From the NCBI GenBank assembly GCA_009801085.1, contig VNWV01000050.1, forward strand, positions 1 through 64,000: 64,000 nt of DNA. Direction: 5' to 3'. This stretch comes from Lasiodiplodia sp. COLG20 (Eukaryota; Ascomycota; Dothideomycetes; Botryosphaeriales; Botryosphaeriaceae). The notes beneath the pieces were generated by a model. That model was not told the origin of the DNA. It saw only the letters and a program-made list of their open reading frames with translations, and did not search any database. This document shows, piece after piece, positions 42,637-54,286 of the stretch (position 1 is its first letter; every line of letters starts with the position of its first letter). Position numbers and translations under genes: made by a program.

Positions 42637-43873
42637 TGAAGCAGGTTTGTGGGCGGCGCGCGAAGATAGGAGGGGAGGGACGGATATCGGCGGTGCGGAG
42701 AGAGTGCGATGTGCTCTTGATAAAGTGCGGTTCCGCGTAGATCGAGGAAATTTAGTGTTTAGGTTGGACGGAATCGTTCCGTGTGGGTAGCCTGAAGCGT
42801 GCGCGGCTCTTTGCCGCCGCGTAGTCTTGCCGTTTTGAGCCGTTATGATTAGGTTTGCCCCGTCGATCGCGGCTTGTGGGGTTAACGGCGAGCGGAACCG
42901 TTATCTGTGGGGTCGCTCGTGGCCGCAGGGTACCTGACTTGTGTTCCGTCTTAGCTGCTCGAGATCGCGTCAGAAAATTCTGACTTTCAGCTGGTCACGG
43001 ACAGTAGACTAGCTTTCTTGGTCGTGTATGGGGAAACTCAAAGGCGATTGAATGCCACATAAGTTACTTTCGTTTATCTTTCGGGTTCACAGTTTCTTAA
43101 CCAATACCACAGGACTTCAGATCTCTCTCTGGTAATCTACGCCTCGATTGGTTGAAAATCAAGGTTTGTTTGTATCGCTAGAGACGCCATATTTAGCAAC
43201 GAGGAAATAATAAGAGTGGGCTTCCAAACAAATTATTGCAAAATTGATGTCATTTCAGTTGCGATCATGCCTGCTGTTGCTATCGTTGCTTAAGTCTGAA
43301 GCTGCATTTGTGTAACTGTTTTGTTGCTCGCCATAAGTGGGCAACAAGAGCATTCGAAGCAGCGGGGAAATTAGGCACTGCTCTAAAGCCCTGTTGTGCT
43401 GACTGGTGGAATATTTTGAGTGGCTTGTAGATACACATGATGGCAGTGGCGCCACAGTGCCGCCAAAGCTCTCGACAAGGGCGTTATTTCCCATACCACC
43501 TCAATTTGGTTAGCGGCCTGATGATTTCATCTACACTGCCTCCGGAAGATGAAGATAAATTTAGGACCCTACTTTGTATAGCCCAAAAGCCCTGGATGGT
43601 GAAGAGATATTACAGGTTGCGCAGATACCTGTACGCGGGGAGGAGCATATCAGTCGTTTAGCGTCTGTTCTTGACTTTAACAAGTCTGGAAATGTTGCGG
43701 TGAAGAGCTTTTGCATCCTACGAGTTATTCTAATACTTAATTACCGCTCCTTGTAATTTACGGTCATATACATACATCAAGTTTATACCTGATTTCTTCA
43801 CATCCAAACCCTAAAGGAGCGTTGTATACATCGTCCTCGACATTAGTTGGCTGGATCTCTGTAATTGCTGTAG
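42637..43873. other. intergenic, nitrilase to DUF6536 gene
   Basis: About 1.2 kb between convergent genes, becoming AT-rich after about 42980. Short frames near 43255-43756 lack motifs. No repeat or RNA gene recognised. Confidence 0.45.
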
Positions 43874-46495
43874 CTAAATCGTGGCTCTTCTGTAGATCGA
43901 ATCCCCTCCATCACGGCTTAATAAGTCTGTATGATTGTGAATTGGGAGCGCCGGAGCAGCCTCTTCTGGCAGTGCCGCATCCACTTGTGTTTGTGAGGCA
44001 CTATCATTTGCTCTGTCCACCAGCCCCTGGCGAATGTTCTCTTCAGATGGGTACCAGACGTCCCTCGCGGTCGTGAACGTAAGCCGACCGGGTCCTTTGC
44101 CCGGCAAATCAGAGACGTATCCCCATTTCACAGGAAGAAAGCCCACATCCGTATCATCTGTATGCGCGTGACAAGCAGCGCTAATGGCAGCGCTACAGGT
44201 CGAAACCAGAGGCATCGGGTAGGGAGGAGATTCCGACCCATCTTTTGGCCTTTTTACCGTATATTTCTTGAACGCCCCGAGAAGTACGAGCGCGAGCACC
44301 ATAGTACCGCCCAATAGCATGGACAGAAGGACTCCGAGGCTAGAATAGCCGACTATGGACCCGCCAAGAGCGTCGTTTATGTGAAAATCAGGAGAAGTGT
44401 AGCTGACTGTCTGGATTACGAAGACGCTTTGGGAGATGAGCCAGTGGAGAAGCCCGGAGCATATTATCAAGGGGAGGGAGAAGCTGTATGGGAGGGATAG
44501 AAAGTAGCTGCCGCGCTGCATACCCAGCGGAGCGGAGACGCGGAGGGACTTGCGTTCGGAGATGAAGTCGTTCCATTCGGCAGCGACAAGCAGTACAGTG
44601 ATCAGGTTGTTGTACAGTAAGTAGAGGGCGCTGAAAACGATCTGGAACATGTTTGAGAAGAGCGTCGCGGCGAAGAAGCCGGCCGTGTCGCTGATCCCGC
44701 CCATTTTCCTCATCCAGTCGAGAGCAGCGGTCGCCCAGAGGTTCTCGCCTCCAAGGCCATACTTCCAAAGGGATGAGATATCGGAAGCAATTCCCCAGTT
44801 CTTTTGGCCGGTTATGGCGGTGCCGAAGAGCACGGCGACTATCACAAGCATGGCCGTGCATCTATGAAGTTAGCCTCGTTGTAGGCCGAGCGACGGGATT
44901 GACTTACAAAGAAACCGTAACAATCCAGCGCCTGATAGTCGCCGCATAAAACCACCTTTTTATTTCCGGTTGCTTCGGCGTATACTCCTGCGGCTCGGGC
45001 CAACGCTTTTCGAAGTCCCTTCTCGTGGCGAACGGCAGATCGGTCGTGGCTTCCTCTGGACATTGGAGAAAGCTATCGATTGCATCTCCAATGGTAACGA
45101 GAGGAACTTTGTTTAGAGGCACCCTTCCTATACAAGGTCCTTTCTTTGCCCTGCTTTGGCGATGGAGGTATGATGTGTAGAAAATGCATAGGCATTTGAA
45201 GAAGTTCAAGACACAAACCAGGGTGAGAATGAGGGGGCTCGCTCGCAGCGCGCACTTGTCATCCATAGAGTACAGGTCCCCTGCAGGAATGCAGTAATCG
45301 ATTTCCGCTGTGAAGGCTCCTATCAAGCCATCTCCTTGCCATTTCTGCTCGAAAAATGCCCAATGATCGGCGTGTGGAAGCAAAAGATCCTTTCTGCAGA
45401 ATTTTGACCGCTCGTTTGGTTGGGTCAGCGCTGTATACATCCATGCGCTAGTAAATACCCAAGCAGTGCCGCCCGGGGATATGAGATATGTAAGTAGGGA
45501 AGAGCTGTTGTCCGGAGCAAATGAGAGGTGGTCTTGCATGGTGACATTGGAGGCTACAAGAAGGAGGTCCGTCAAGCCTGCAGTGCGATCAATATAGCGA
45601 TTGATACACTCGGTATTATTCAATCTTCCAAGGTTGGTGGCGTTGTTGCGTAGGCTTTGGAGTTGGGGAACGGCATGGTCCCAGGGGCGTTTATCAGACA
45701 GGAAGTCCGCTGTAACGACCCCGACGGTGTACACGCTTGTTGGAATTGCAACAAACACAGCAGAATTCCATCTGTCAAGTAAGTTGCTGAGTTTGGACAA
45801 GAGACTGCAACTTACATCAAGTGTAAGAGCCCAGAACTGATCATGAGGCAAAGCCATGTAGCCCGTTTGTTAGGTCGAAGCTTCCACAAATTGCGAAAGC
45901 TTTGGATGCCAATATCAAACCACTGCTTCTTATTGTGCGCATTATCAACTTCTTGCCTTGTGGGCGCTGCCAAAAGTTGAGCGCAGTAGTTACTCGAACC
46001 GAGAAGCAGAGTAGAGAGCGCGTTTATAGCAATATGCAACAACAGGTTGTTGGTTTTCATGCGCTTGCAGTTTCCGCTTATCATGTCGCCGCTGATTGCA
46101 CGAATCCCATGCTTCTTGATGGCGGATATTGTTATTGAAAGGTTGACCAGGAAGACGGTGCTGGACATGGCTTGATGGACTATCAGCATGATGTCCCTAT
46201 TGGAAAGCCTTCGGAGCCATCCTTGCGCTTGAAAGTTCTGGGGGTCAACAGCTGGAAACCAAGTTTTAAACAATTCGATCGTCCCGAACCGACTACGATC
46301 TATTAGTATATGCCGAAGGCTAAGACGAGTAGAAAAAACATACGGGATGTAGTCCTTATTTGAACCATGGCATGCGATAAGTGCTGTCGTATCGGTTGGT
46401 TCAGGGTTTCGCTCCATCTCGCTCACCTGATCAAGTCTGTACGAGTCAGGCTCTATTGAAAAGCTGTACTGTTGTGAGTCTCTGCTACTTGTCAT
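43874..46495 (-). CDS. DUF6536 polytopic membrane protein
   Basis: Exons 46495-45816, 45771-44908 and 44861-43874, both junctions phase 2, about 843 aa. A further 51-nt intron at 46343-46293 (GTATGT...ACTAAT...GTAG), whose length keeps the frame, probably removes a hydrophilic piece and gives 826 aa. The DUF6536 (PF20163) signature is clear: GWLRRLSN, LLLHIAINALSTLLLGSSNY, APTRQEVDNAHNKKQWFDIG and SGLLHLIWNSAVF. Several membrane helices follow in the C-terminal half (VIVAVLFGTAITG, IVFSALYLLYNNLITVLLVA, LLSMLLGGTMVLALVLLGAF). Function unknown; plasma-membrane or endomembrane location inferred. Confidence 0.85.
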
Positions 46496-47034
46496 TTCGG
46501 ATTCTGTTTACTCGGACTTTCTGGCGTTACACGCTATGTATATATGTTGATGACGTGGGGCTTATGAGGCTGAAAACGACTCATTTATGCCAGCAAGGCT
46601 GATTTAGGTAGGTAGAGTAAGCAAGGCTGGCGCTTATGTACAGCACATTCCTATCATATTCAGTTTGACCATGCGTTGGGTTTGCACCGCCTAAGTTGTG
46701 GCCAATAAGCTGTGGACGATCTTCACGCCAGAATCCGCCGTGAGGCTTTCACAGCCACATTCTCGCTAACCCTGGCCATACCAACACACCAGACGATTGA
46801 GTAGAGTTTCTATTGGGTGCTTTCATTTGAACGAAAAATTCAGGCAGGCTGAAACGCGACTGATAGGTTCGCCCTGAGGGCTTGCTGTCTTGCAGCCTTA
46901 TCCATACACAAAGGGAAGAAAGGAAAACGTATCGATGAGAAGGTACATATCCGAAATGGTCAGCTGGAGCCTCCGTTCTTTGCTGTTCTGGGCGACGTCC
47001 GATGACACGCTATGTGACGAACCCGCGGCTACAA
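46496..47034. other. intergenic, DUF6536 to gag-like gene
   Basis: About 0.54 kb. No long terminal repeat matching the other flank of the gag-like gene could be seen by eye. No other feature recognised. Confidence 0.4.
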
Positions 47035-48054
47035 CTAGGCCCTCGCCGCACCGTTGCTTCGAGCCGCCCCTCTGGATTTCGCAGATTTGGAGCGCTCAGA
47101 GCCCTTACCAGACGAGCGTTTTTCTACCCGGCCGCCGCGTTTGCGCTTTGGCTGCGAAGCTGGTGCGCTGCCGCTATCCCGCGAGGCGGCGGCTCGGGGC
47201 CTCTTCCGTCCGCTTGCGCCGGAAGTCTGTCGTGGCTGGGGCGGGACATGATCCAAAAGACAGTACGCCTGCTCCATTTCGTGCACGTAGTCATGAAACT
47301 GCTCGACTGTTTCGGGTACGTCTCTACGGGTAACAGCAGCCCATATTGGCAACTTCTCGCGATACAAGTCCGGCAGCATTCTGACAATGAAGTCGATGAG
47401 GGCGCGGCCCTTCAGAGGATAGTCGAGTTGGGCTTGCAGGTGCTGGACCCTGACCAGGTACTCTCGGTACGGGGTTCCAAGTCTCATTGGGGTGTTGTAT
47501 AGTTCGTCGGCGAATTTAGTACGCTCCCAAGAGGGCAGTTTGACTCCGTCGCGGAGAATGCCGACGAACTCGTCGAAGAGGAGCTCGCCGCGTCTCTTGT
47601 CCTCCAAGCGGCTGAAGACGGCCCGCTTCAACGACGGGTGCTTGAGGAGGCCGCACGTGGCCCATCGCGTGCGAAGCTCGCGGTCCCAACCATCTAGGAG
47701 CATCACTTTGAACATGTTGTCCAGTTCTTCGAGCCAGCGCTCCAATTGCGCCGGCTTGGCAGCCGACAGTTTGGGCGGCTGCAAGTCGAGGAGCACGTCA
47801 GCACATCGGTCGAACTCCTCTTCCGACTGCGTGCGCGGGTGGACGCTTGCATCGCCCGTGGGTAGGCTGGGGTCAGTTTTCAGGAGGTTTAATATTTGGT
47901 TGGCCTTGTCGTTGGTGGAGCTCACAAAGGCCCTGGCGAGTCTGAGTATGTTCGCGATTGTCGCATCGTCGGCGGAAGCCCAGGGATCGGCAGCGGTTGT
48001 TGGCGCAGCCGCGACAGCCATGGCCGCGGCTACTGGCGGTCTCGATTCTTCCAT
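47035..48054 (-). CDS. solitary retrotransposon gag-like protein
   Basis: Intact single frame of 339 aa with ATG 48054. An Ala-rich N-terminus is followed by a helical capsid-like region: LERWLEELDNMFKVM, RTRWATCGLL, SWERTKFADELYNTP, GTPYREYLVRVQHLQAQLDY and LIDFIVRMLPDLYREKL. This resembles gag of fungal LTR retrotransposons. The tail (about residues 270-339) is Lys/Arg/Ser-rich and nuclear-localisation-like, without the CCHC zinc knuckle usually seen in gag. No protease, reverse transcriptase or integrase text is present on either side, and no flanking direct repeats were seen. High GC and the absence of stops suggest recent insertion or selection to keep the frame. It may be a domesticated gag gene or the leftover of an element; family is assigned by pattern. 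Confidence 0.62.
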   Translation of the reverse strand: MEESRPPVAAAMAVAAAPTTAADPWASADDATIANILRLARAFVSSTNDKANQILNLLKTDPSLPTGDASVHPRTQSEEEFDRCADVLLDLQPPKLSAAKPAQLERWLEELDNMFKVMLLDGWDRELRTRWATCGLLKHPSLKRAVFSRLEDKRRGELLFDEFVGILRDGVKLPSWERTKFADELYNTPMRLGTPYREYLVRVQHLQAQLDYPLKGRALIDFIVRMLPDLYREKLPIWAAVTRRDVPETVEQFHDYVHEMEQAYCLLDHVPPQPRQTSGASGRKRPRAAASRDSGSAPASQPKRKRGGRVEKRSSGKGSERSKSAKSRGAARSNGAARA

Positions 48055-48574
48055 TCAAGGCAAAGGATTTGATGGGAGATGAACGGCGCGAACCGTGATA
48101 TTGAAGGATAGTTGTTGACGCGCTGGTACGGGATGACTGCCAAGGCCGAAGGGCTCTCGCGAGGCAGCGCGCGTTATCACGTGATCATCTCGTGGCCGAC
48201 CGGTGCCTTGGATGCGAGCTGAAGTTGCTTAATCTTCACACATTTTAACTGATAAGGGTCCATATGAAGTGTATTTTGCTATGCTGAGTTTCATAACTCG
48301 CCGTAGTAATCGTGAGATCCTAGAAATCATTCGAATCCCCCAAGAAGAACGAAGGTTCCTGTGGCGCTTTTATAGGCGAGCCGTTGGTCTCGTCCTCCCA
48401 TGAAGTCAAATCCTGAATCTGTCATTCCTTCCAGGTCTTCACCATCCTTGAATTCACAGATTTCTTCGGGTTGAGCGGCTCGAGTTCGATGAAGATACCA
48501 ATCCACATGTCGTCTAGAGCAATTCTAAGTATATAATCTGCTTTCGTCTCTACTAAGAAGAACGAGAATAACAT
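48055..48574. other. intergenic, gag-like gene to sugar porter
   Basis: About 0.5 kb, the 5' flank of the gag-like gene and the 3' flank of the MFS gene. No LTR, primer-binding site or RNA gene recognised. Confidence 0.4.
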
Positions 48575-50284
48575 CTAAATCGTATTGTCGTTCTTCTTAG
48601 TCGCAGTTACCACCACAACATCCTCCTCATCCACAGGCATCACCACGCCATCCAGCACACCCACAAGCGTCCTGTCCCTCCTCACCACCCGCAGCCCCCT
48701 CCCCTTCTCATCCCCAAACAGCCCCACCAACTCCTCCAACGACTTCCCCTTCGTCTCAGGAAAAAACAACCAGATAAACGCCATCCCAGCCACCAACATA
48801 CCCAGATAAAACACAAAATACCAATACCCAATCGCATCCAACGCAATCGGATTGACATAGTTATTCACCGTCAGCGCCGCCTGGCTCACCGCAATCTGCA
48901 ACGCCAACCCCTTCGTCCGCACACCATACGGCAAAATCTCCGTCACATACGCATACAGCAGCGGGTTGCACGCCAAATTAAACGCCGCATTATACAAAAA
49001 CAAGAACACGACCACCGCGCGCGCCGCCGCCTCCGACCCCGCCGCGGCATACCGCGCCGACGCCACCGTCAGCGGCACATTCGCCGCAATCATCCCGCCA
49101 AACGACAGCAGCCACAGCGGCCGCCGCCCCAGCCTTTCGGCCAGCAGTGCGCCGGCCCCCGCGCACAGCAGGTTCCAGACCTGCATCCCGCCGTTGATGC
49201 CCGTCTGCGCGGCCGTCGACGTGATGCCGATGGAGGACAGTATCGGGCTGAAGTAGTACGAGATGACGCCCTGGCCTGTCCACAGCGTGAGGATGGCGAC
49301 GGCGACGCACAGCGTGAAGCGGGCGCGGTGGGCGCGGGAGTGGAGGGCGGCGCGCCAGGACCACGTTGTTGTGGTGCTGCGCTCGGCGGCGAGGGCGGCG
49401 ATGATTTGCGCGAGCTCGTGGGTTACGAGGGGGTCGGTGGGGATGCCGTTGGCGTGGTAGGCGGAGAGGATGCGCAGGGCGTCGGCGGGCCGGTTGCGCG
49501 AGATGAGGTAGCGCGGGGATTCGGGCATGGCGGCGGTGGAGAGGAGGACGAGGAGGGCGGGCACGCCTTGGACGATGGAGGGGATGCGCCAGGACCAAGT
49601 GGTGGTGAGGTGGCCGGTGCCGAAGGTGAGCCAGGCGGCGAGGATGGAGCCGAGGTACCAGAGGACGTTGAACTGTGGGTGGGGTGGGGTGGGTTAGAGG
49701 CTGGGGAAAGAGCGTCGGGGGTTGAGGGGAGGGAGCTTGCCATGGATGCTATTTGGCCTCTCATTCGGGGGTGGGCGAGCTCGTTGAGGAGACTGGGGCC
49801 GGCTGAGGTGGTGAAGCTGATTCCGAAGCCGATGATGAGGCGGCCGCCGATGAACATTCCTTTTCCTTGGGCCGCGCTCTGGAGTGCTGCGCCGGCGACG
49901 CAGAGGAGAGAGCCGAAAGCCATGGCTGGCCGCCTGCCGTATCTGTCTGCCATGGGAGATGCGAAGAAGGCGCCAACGAAGCCGCCGACAAAAACGATGG
50001 CTGTGATGAGACCAATGTCGCTTGAAGTGGGATTGCCCATGGCTGAGGACGTCAGCAAAGACTGGGGGAAATAGTTGAAGTGCCTCACCTTCCACCCATG
50101 GTTTCATTGCTTGGAAGCTCCCCGTGACACTTTCATCGTAGCCAACCGTCATCTGCGACACCAGAATGCACGTCTGCCAAAACACCAAGCGCCGCAGTCC
50201 AGCATCCTTCCACCATTTGGCATTCGTGTTGTTCGGGATCTGGGCGAGTTGTCCTGGCAAAAGGCTGTCAGGAAGTGCTGTCAT
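48575..50284 (-). CDS. MFS sugar-porter family transporter
   Basis: Exons 50284-50089, 50042-49741 and 49672-48575, about 531 aa. The second intron (49740-49673) begins with GC, not GT: the donor is ATG|GCAAGC and the acceptor CCACAG. It is the only join that links RGQIASM to FNVLWYLGSILAAW, a run conserved in the family. Sugar-porter motifs: GYDESVTGSFQAM, SPMADRYGRRPAM, GKGMFIGGRLIIGFG, PESPRYLI and PETKGKSLEELVGLFGDE. Twelve membrane helices are expected in the plasma membrane. It resembles fungal hexose/lactose-permease-like importers; the substrate is unknown. The start is head-to-head with the PhyH dioxygenase gene. Confidence 0.92.
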
Positions 50285-50674
50285 GGTGCACAGGCCTGGG
50301 GTGTGAGCGGTGGTACGAACTCAACTTGATTGGAATCACGCAGCATATAAGTGGCAGACAGGCTCCAACTGCTTTTCCCGTTGGCTGGTTGCCGACGATA
50401 AGGTTTGTCAAGATTCAAAACTCGGCCGTGACTCGACCGAGCCGGTTTCCCCACGTTTCCCCAAATGGAAAGGTGGGGTTGACTGCACCCCTAGCATCCA
50501 TCACAATCAATGCACTTGCGGGGAGCATGTCCAATAAACCTTCGTGGTTCCACCCGGGTCGGCCGGCCGCCGGCGTCGTCCGTGCCGGGATGCGGATTTG
50601 CGAACTCTGCATTTAAAGCTCCCAACCGATAAAGCCTTGTGTAGAGCTCCAACAATCCCATTACCTGCTGAATC
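50285..50674. promoter_or_regulatory. shared promoter of sugar porter and PhyH dioxygenase, with Gal4-type site
   Basis: 390 bp between divergent ATGs. CGG-N11-CCG at 50423-50439 lies within the longer inverted pair CTCGG...CCGAG (50421-50441) and is the exact spacing bound by Gal4-type Zn2Cys6 regulators; such a regulator is encoded at 51896-53592. TATA-like boxes occur near 50342 (CATATAAG) and near 50610 (CATTTAAAG). A GC block with GGCCGGCCGCCGG lies near 50560-50575. Confidence 0.45.
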
Positions 50675-51548
50675 ATGCCGCACTATATTGACACCACTGC
50701 CAAGACTGGTGATTGGCGCGACGCCCTCTACGAAGATGGCTTCGTCGTTGTCAAGGGCGTCCTCTCCGAGGAGAAGGCCAGCTCGTACGTCGATAGGATG
50801 TTCCAATGGCTTGAAAGCTTCCCTTTCGGTTTCAAGAGAGATGACCCGTCCACGTGGAATGTCAGCCACCTCCCCGCCCACATGAAGTAATTGGCACTCT
50901 GGCTTTTGATCGGATAACCAAGCTCATACGATCCAGGGGCGGTATGTTCCATGGCTACGCCGTGCAGCATGAGAAAGTCATGTGGGACGCCAGATGGTGA
51001 GGTTTATTCTCCAACCATGCTTCTGCGATCTAACAAAAAGCAGTGAGCCCAAGGTCATCGAAGCCTTCTCGAAGCTATGGGGCACCGACAAGCTCCTCGT
51101 GTCGTTCGACGGGATGAATCTGACCATCCCAGCAACCGACAGGCCGGCATCGGAGCCATGGCCGCACGTAGACCAAAGCCCGCTGCGGAAGGGCATGCAG
51201 TGCGTCCAGGGAATCCTGAACTTTGCGCCAAACGGACCGAAAGACGGCGGATTGATCGTCGTCAAGGGATCCAGCAAGCTTGAGGAGCTCTTTTTCGAAA
51301 CTCACAGCGACGTCCAAGGTCGCGAGACGTGGGGTCCCGCGGATTGGTTTGGCTTTCAACAGGACGAAGTTGACTGGTTCCTTGACCGCGGGTGCGAAGT
51401 GCTGAAGGTCTGCGCGGATCCTGGCGATCTCATTCTCTGGGACTCGAGGACAGTCCATTGGAATGTCATGCCCGAGTCAGACGTTACTCGTGCTGCCATG
51501 TGTGAGTTTGACAAATACCGCGCGGGAATGCCAATGCTGACAGCATAG
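50675..51548 (+). CDS. phytanoyl-CoA dioxygenase (PhyH) family Fe(II)/2-oxoglutarate oxygenase
   Basis: Exons 50675-50886, 50937-50996 (60 nt) and 51044-51548, both junctions phase 2, 258 aa. Iron ligands: H-x-D in WPHVDQSP and a distal His in WDSRTVHWN. The 2-oxoglutarate-binding Arg is probably that of SDVTRAAM. The N-terminal part has EDGFVVVKGVLSEEKA, the usual PhyH opening. Such enzymes hydroxylate or otherwise oxidise small substrates; in fungi many serve specialised metabolism. The neighbours (divergent transporter, Zn2Cys6 regulator downstream, tyrosinase beyond) support a metabolic cluster, but the substrate is unknown. The 60-nt middle exon would be lost in a simple gene scan. Confidence 0.9.
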
Positions 51549-51895
51549 ACACCTGCTACACGCCTGCATCCTTTGCTTCCGCTGAAGACCTGGAGATGAA
51601 GTCAGCTCTATTCAAGCAGAGATGTGGAACGGTAACCATTCAGCCTCGATTCCCTTGAAACTTTGGCCACTGACGGAAAGAAGACACATTGGCCGCATGC
51701 CAATATCTTTCCCAACAAGGAAAAGCAACTCCGACTTGGTAAACCTGATACATTTTCTCGAGATAGGCCATATCAAGAGCCGGAGGAGAACGAGTTGACG
51801 CTGAAGTTGGCGGGGGTGCTCCAATACGAAGATTGAGCTGTCTTTTACGCAGGATGCTTCGGTCATGAATTATGTACAAATCGCTCTGCGTAGCT
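51549..51895. other. intergenic between convergent PhyH and regulator genes
   Basis: 347 bp of 3' flanks. Short minus-strand frames (51612-51879) show no motif. Confidence 0.4.
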
Positions 51896-53592
51896 TTAAG
51901 TATTACTCAGTTCATTTAATATCTTTAGTGCTTGCTTTGCAACCATGTTCTGCGACTCCACGCGTCTCAAGAAATCTTTTCCATGAGATATGTACGAGGT
52001 ATAATCTGGCGAGTCATATCCGCCTCCTTTCACTTCGAGCGCAAGTGTCACCGATGCGGAAAAAACGTGCATAGTAAGAGCCCTGTCTGACGTCAGTGAT
52101 TTCATACTGGACAGTGGTCGGCCTCTTACCATGGTCTCATCCGGGAAAAGTCAGGCGGTTCAGTGCCAGCCAGTGCAGATCTTATGATGGCGACTGCCGA
52201 TTGAAGGCAGATAGACCTCGCTCTAGAATGATTGGTCGAACCTTCAAGCCAGTGTGACTGCAGAATGCGGTTGATGGCAATGCGGTGGTACAGGAGAACC
52301 ATGGTGAGGCTCCTCTTCTGCCAGGGGATCCACGGATAGGCAGAGTCTCGCTCCAATGTTGCTGGCGTTTCAGACTCGTCATTTTGAAGGTGCTGGGGCA
52401 GTTCGCCGATGAGTGTGGCTAGCTGGTCGTCGGCAAAGAAGATGAACTGCGCAATCTCGGCAGCGCCCCACCTTCGCAGCCGCATCTTCGACTGGAGTTG
52501 GTAGAAGATGATTGCAATTTTGCTCATGGCTATGTGGTACTGAATCGGACGTGGGCCCTTCCTGATGGAGCGCAGGCTGCCTAGATTTGTCGCTTGTAGT
52601 TGCTCGTCGTCTATATCTGCGGGGAGCTCGCAGTCGAAATCGACGTCGTTGATGCAAGGCATCCGAGGAGGACATGGCAGCCACTCGCAAAGGACAAGCG
52701 TCCACCACAGCCGTCTCCGACACTCTCGCTGCACCACGGATTCGTTGGGGTTCTCTTTGTCTGAGCCGAGATTCAGCTCTTTGGCAACACGGATAGCACA
52801 CGCCCATAAGTTCGAATGGCGATGCGTGTCGCCGATGTTGGTTGCAACGATGCCGAGGATGGCAATGGCCCGGGGGACAGCTATCGTTGATCTCTGCATG
52901 AAGTCTGCCTTGTCTAAGAAATATAGAGCCGAGTCGTACCAGTTTCGCAGGAGAGACTCTTGGTCAGTGGATGGAGGGCAGCTGGTGACGAACTCGGTTT
53001 CGTCCATAAATAGTAGAGTGGAAGAAAGGACACTGAAGTATATTGCCAGCCAAAGAGGATCTTCAGCGCTTAAAGATGAAGAAACGGTAAAGCGTTGCCA
53101 AAACCGTGCGTGTTCACGCTGGAAGTCGGGGAAGAAGAAGGCAAAGTGGATCCAAGACGTCCATACCCTGGCATGTTGGATGAGAGCGTGGCTGCATTCC
53201 ATTGAAGGTATCCGGACGTGAGAGTCCAGGAAGACGCTCCTGGGCTGTCTCGACTGGCCAACTGTGAGGAAAAGACGTCGTTCGTACTGTTCCGTTATAT
53301 CGACAACGGCATTATGAGGCGCGTTCGGGTCTGTTGGTACTTCTCTGGCGGCGAGCAGGGCCGAAAGCCGGGCATTTTCTTGCAGAAGAGTTTCGTAGCT
53401 AGGGTTTGAGCTTAGAGAGTTGGCAGTGCGGAGCTGACCGCGAATGCGGACGGTCTCGCGTCGGCATTCCAAGGCTGTTCCGCGGCTGATACATGCTCGA
53501 CACGGTATCTGTCTACTGCATTTAACCTTTCTGGCGTAACAGGCGGTGCAGGAAAGAGGCGCACGTTGGGTAGAGCGGACAGAAGAGGACAT
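51896..53592 (-). CDS. Zn2Cys6 transcription factor
   Basis: Exons 53592-52130 and 52082-51896 give about 549 aa. The 47-nt intron (GTAAGA donor, CACTGAC branch, GACAG acceptor, phase 2) is needed to add the conserved tail SVTLALEVKGGG and FLRRVESQNMVAKQALKIL. Without it the protein would stop at RMRPW. The zinc cluster is CTACYARKVKCSRQIPCRAC followed by ISRGTALEC (x2-x6-x5-x2-x8). A leucine-rich coiled coil (LLQENARLSALLAAR) and the fungal trans middle homology region follow. A likely regulator of the adjacent PhyH/sugar-porter pair, whose promoter holds a CGG-N11-CCG site; this is inference from position. Confidence 0.9.
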
Positions 53593-54286
53593 TGGGAATG
53601 GACGGGTTAGAGGATATGTAGCAACGTGGGGTAGCTTTAATACTTAGGCAGCGGGGGTTCGCCCTGGCCTATGCGCATCGATACCAGGTTTTTCGCATAC
53701 TAAAACGTATCGCGTAATACTAAAGAACACGTGAATATTCCCTACTCCTAAATATCTATCTAAAAATAAGTAAATTTAATTACATGTGATATAACCATCT
53801 TACGCCTTATCTAATTTAGTAATACACATTCCACGGCCCAGGTGCTGTGGAAGACATTGCTGCCGTTGCAAGGAAGCGTAGCGTTTCTCTCAACTATTCC
53901 GACGCAAATCCTCGACAAATCGCAACCACCGACACGCTCGACCACACAGCTGGGTTTAACATTCTCGACAACGATTCCAAACCTATGTTTCTGAGCCGCT
54001 GGGTCGTTCAGATTTGGCAGCTGTAGAGCAAAGACAAAGACTTGGTGACAAGTCAGAGGCGCACAGTGGAACCACGGCATTTTCGGGACAATCCATGGAC
54101 AAACAGGATGGTGTAATTCAGAACTAGCAATGTGAGACAGTTTTGGAGACAGCACCAACGTAGTACGTAAAGCCAAACAGCTTGCCTGAAAAGCACTTGG
54201 AAGCGCCGGAGGTCATGATTAGGGCCAAGTTCGATAGAAAGCTCTTCTCTCGCCGCATCCAGCAACCACCACCTTCCATCCCACCA
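53593..54286. other. intergenic, regulator to tyrosinase, with an AT-rich patch
   Basis: About 0.7 kb. The stretch 53700-53820 is markedly AT-rich. A minus-strand frame (53811-54176) lies directly downstream of the tyrosinase stop and has protein-like text (HQVFVFALQLPNLNDPAAQ, HRFGIVVENVKP); it could be an old extension or 3' remnant of the tyrosinase gene. No firm feature. Confidence 0.4.

Noticed and set aside
46890..47502. Plus-strand frames opposite the gag-like gene
   Set aside because: Antisense shadows of the GC-rich gag-like frame; no motif.
53811..54176. Separate gene downstream of tyrosinase
   Set aside because: No good start, no signal peptide and no family. It may be an old 3' extension of the tyrosinase gene but cannot be joined to it by a clear splice.
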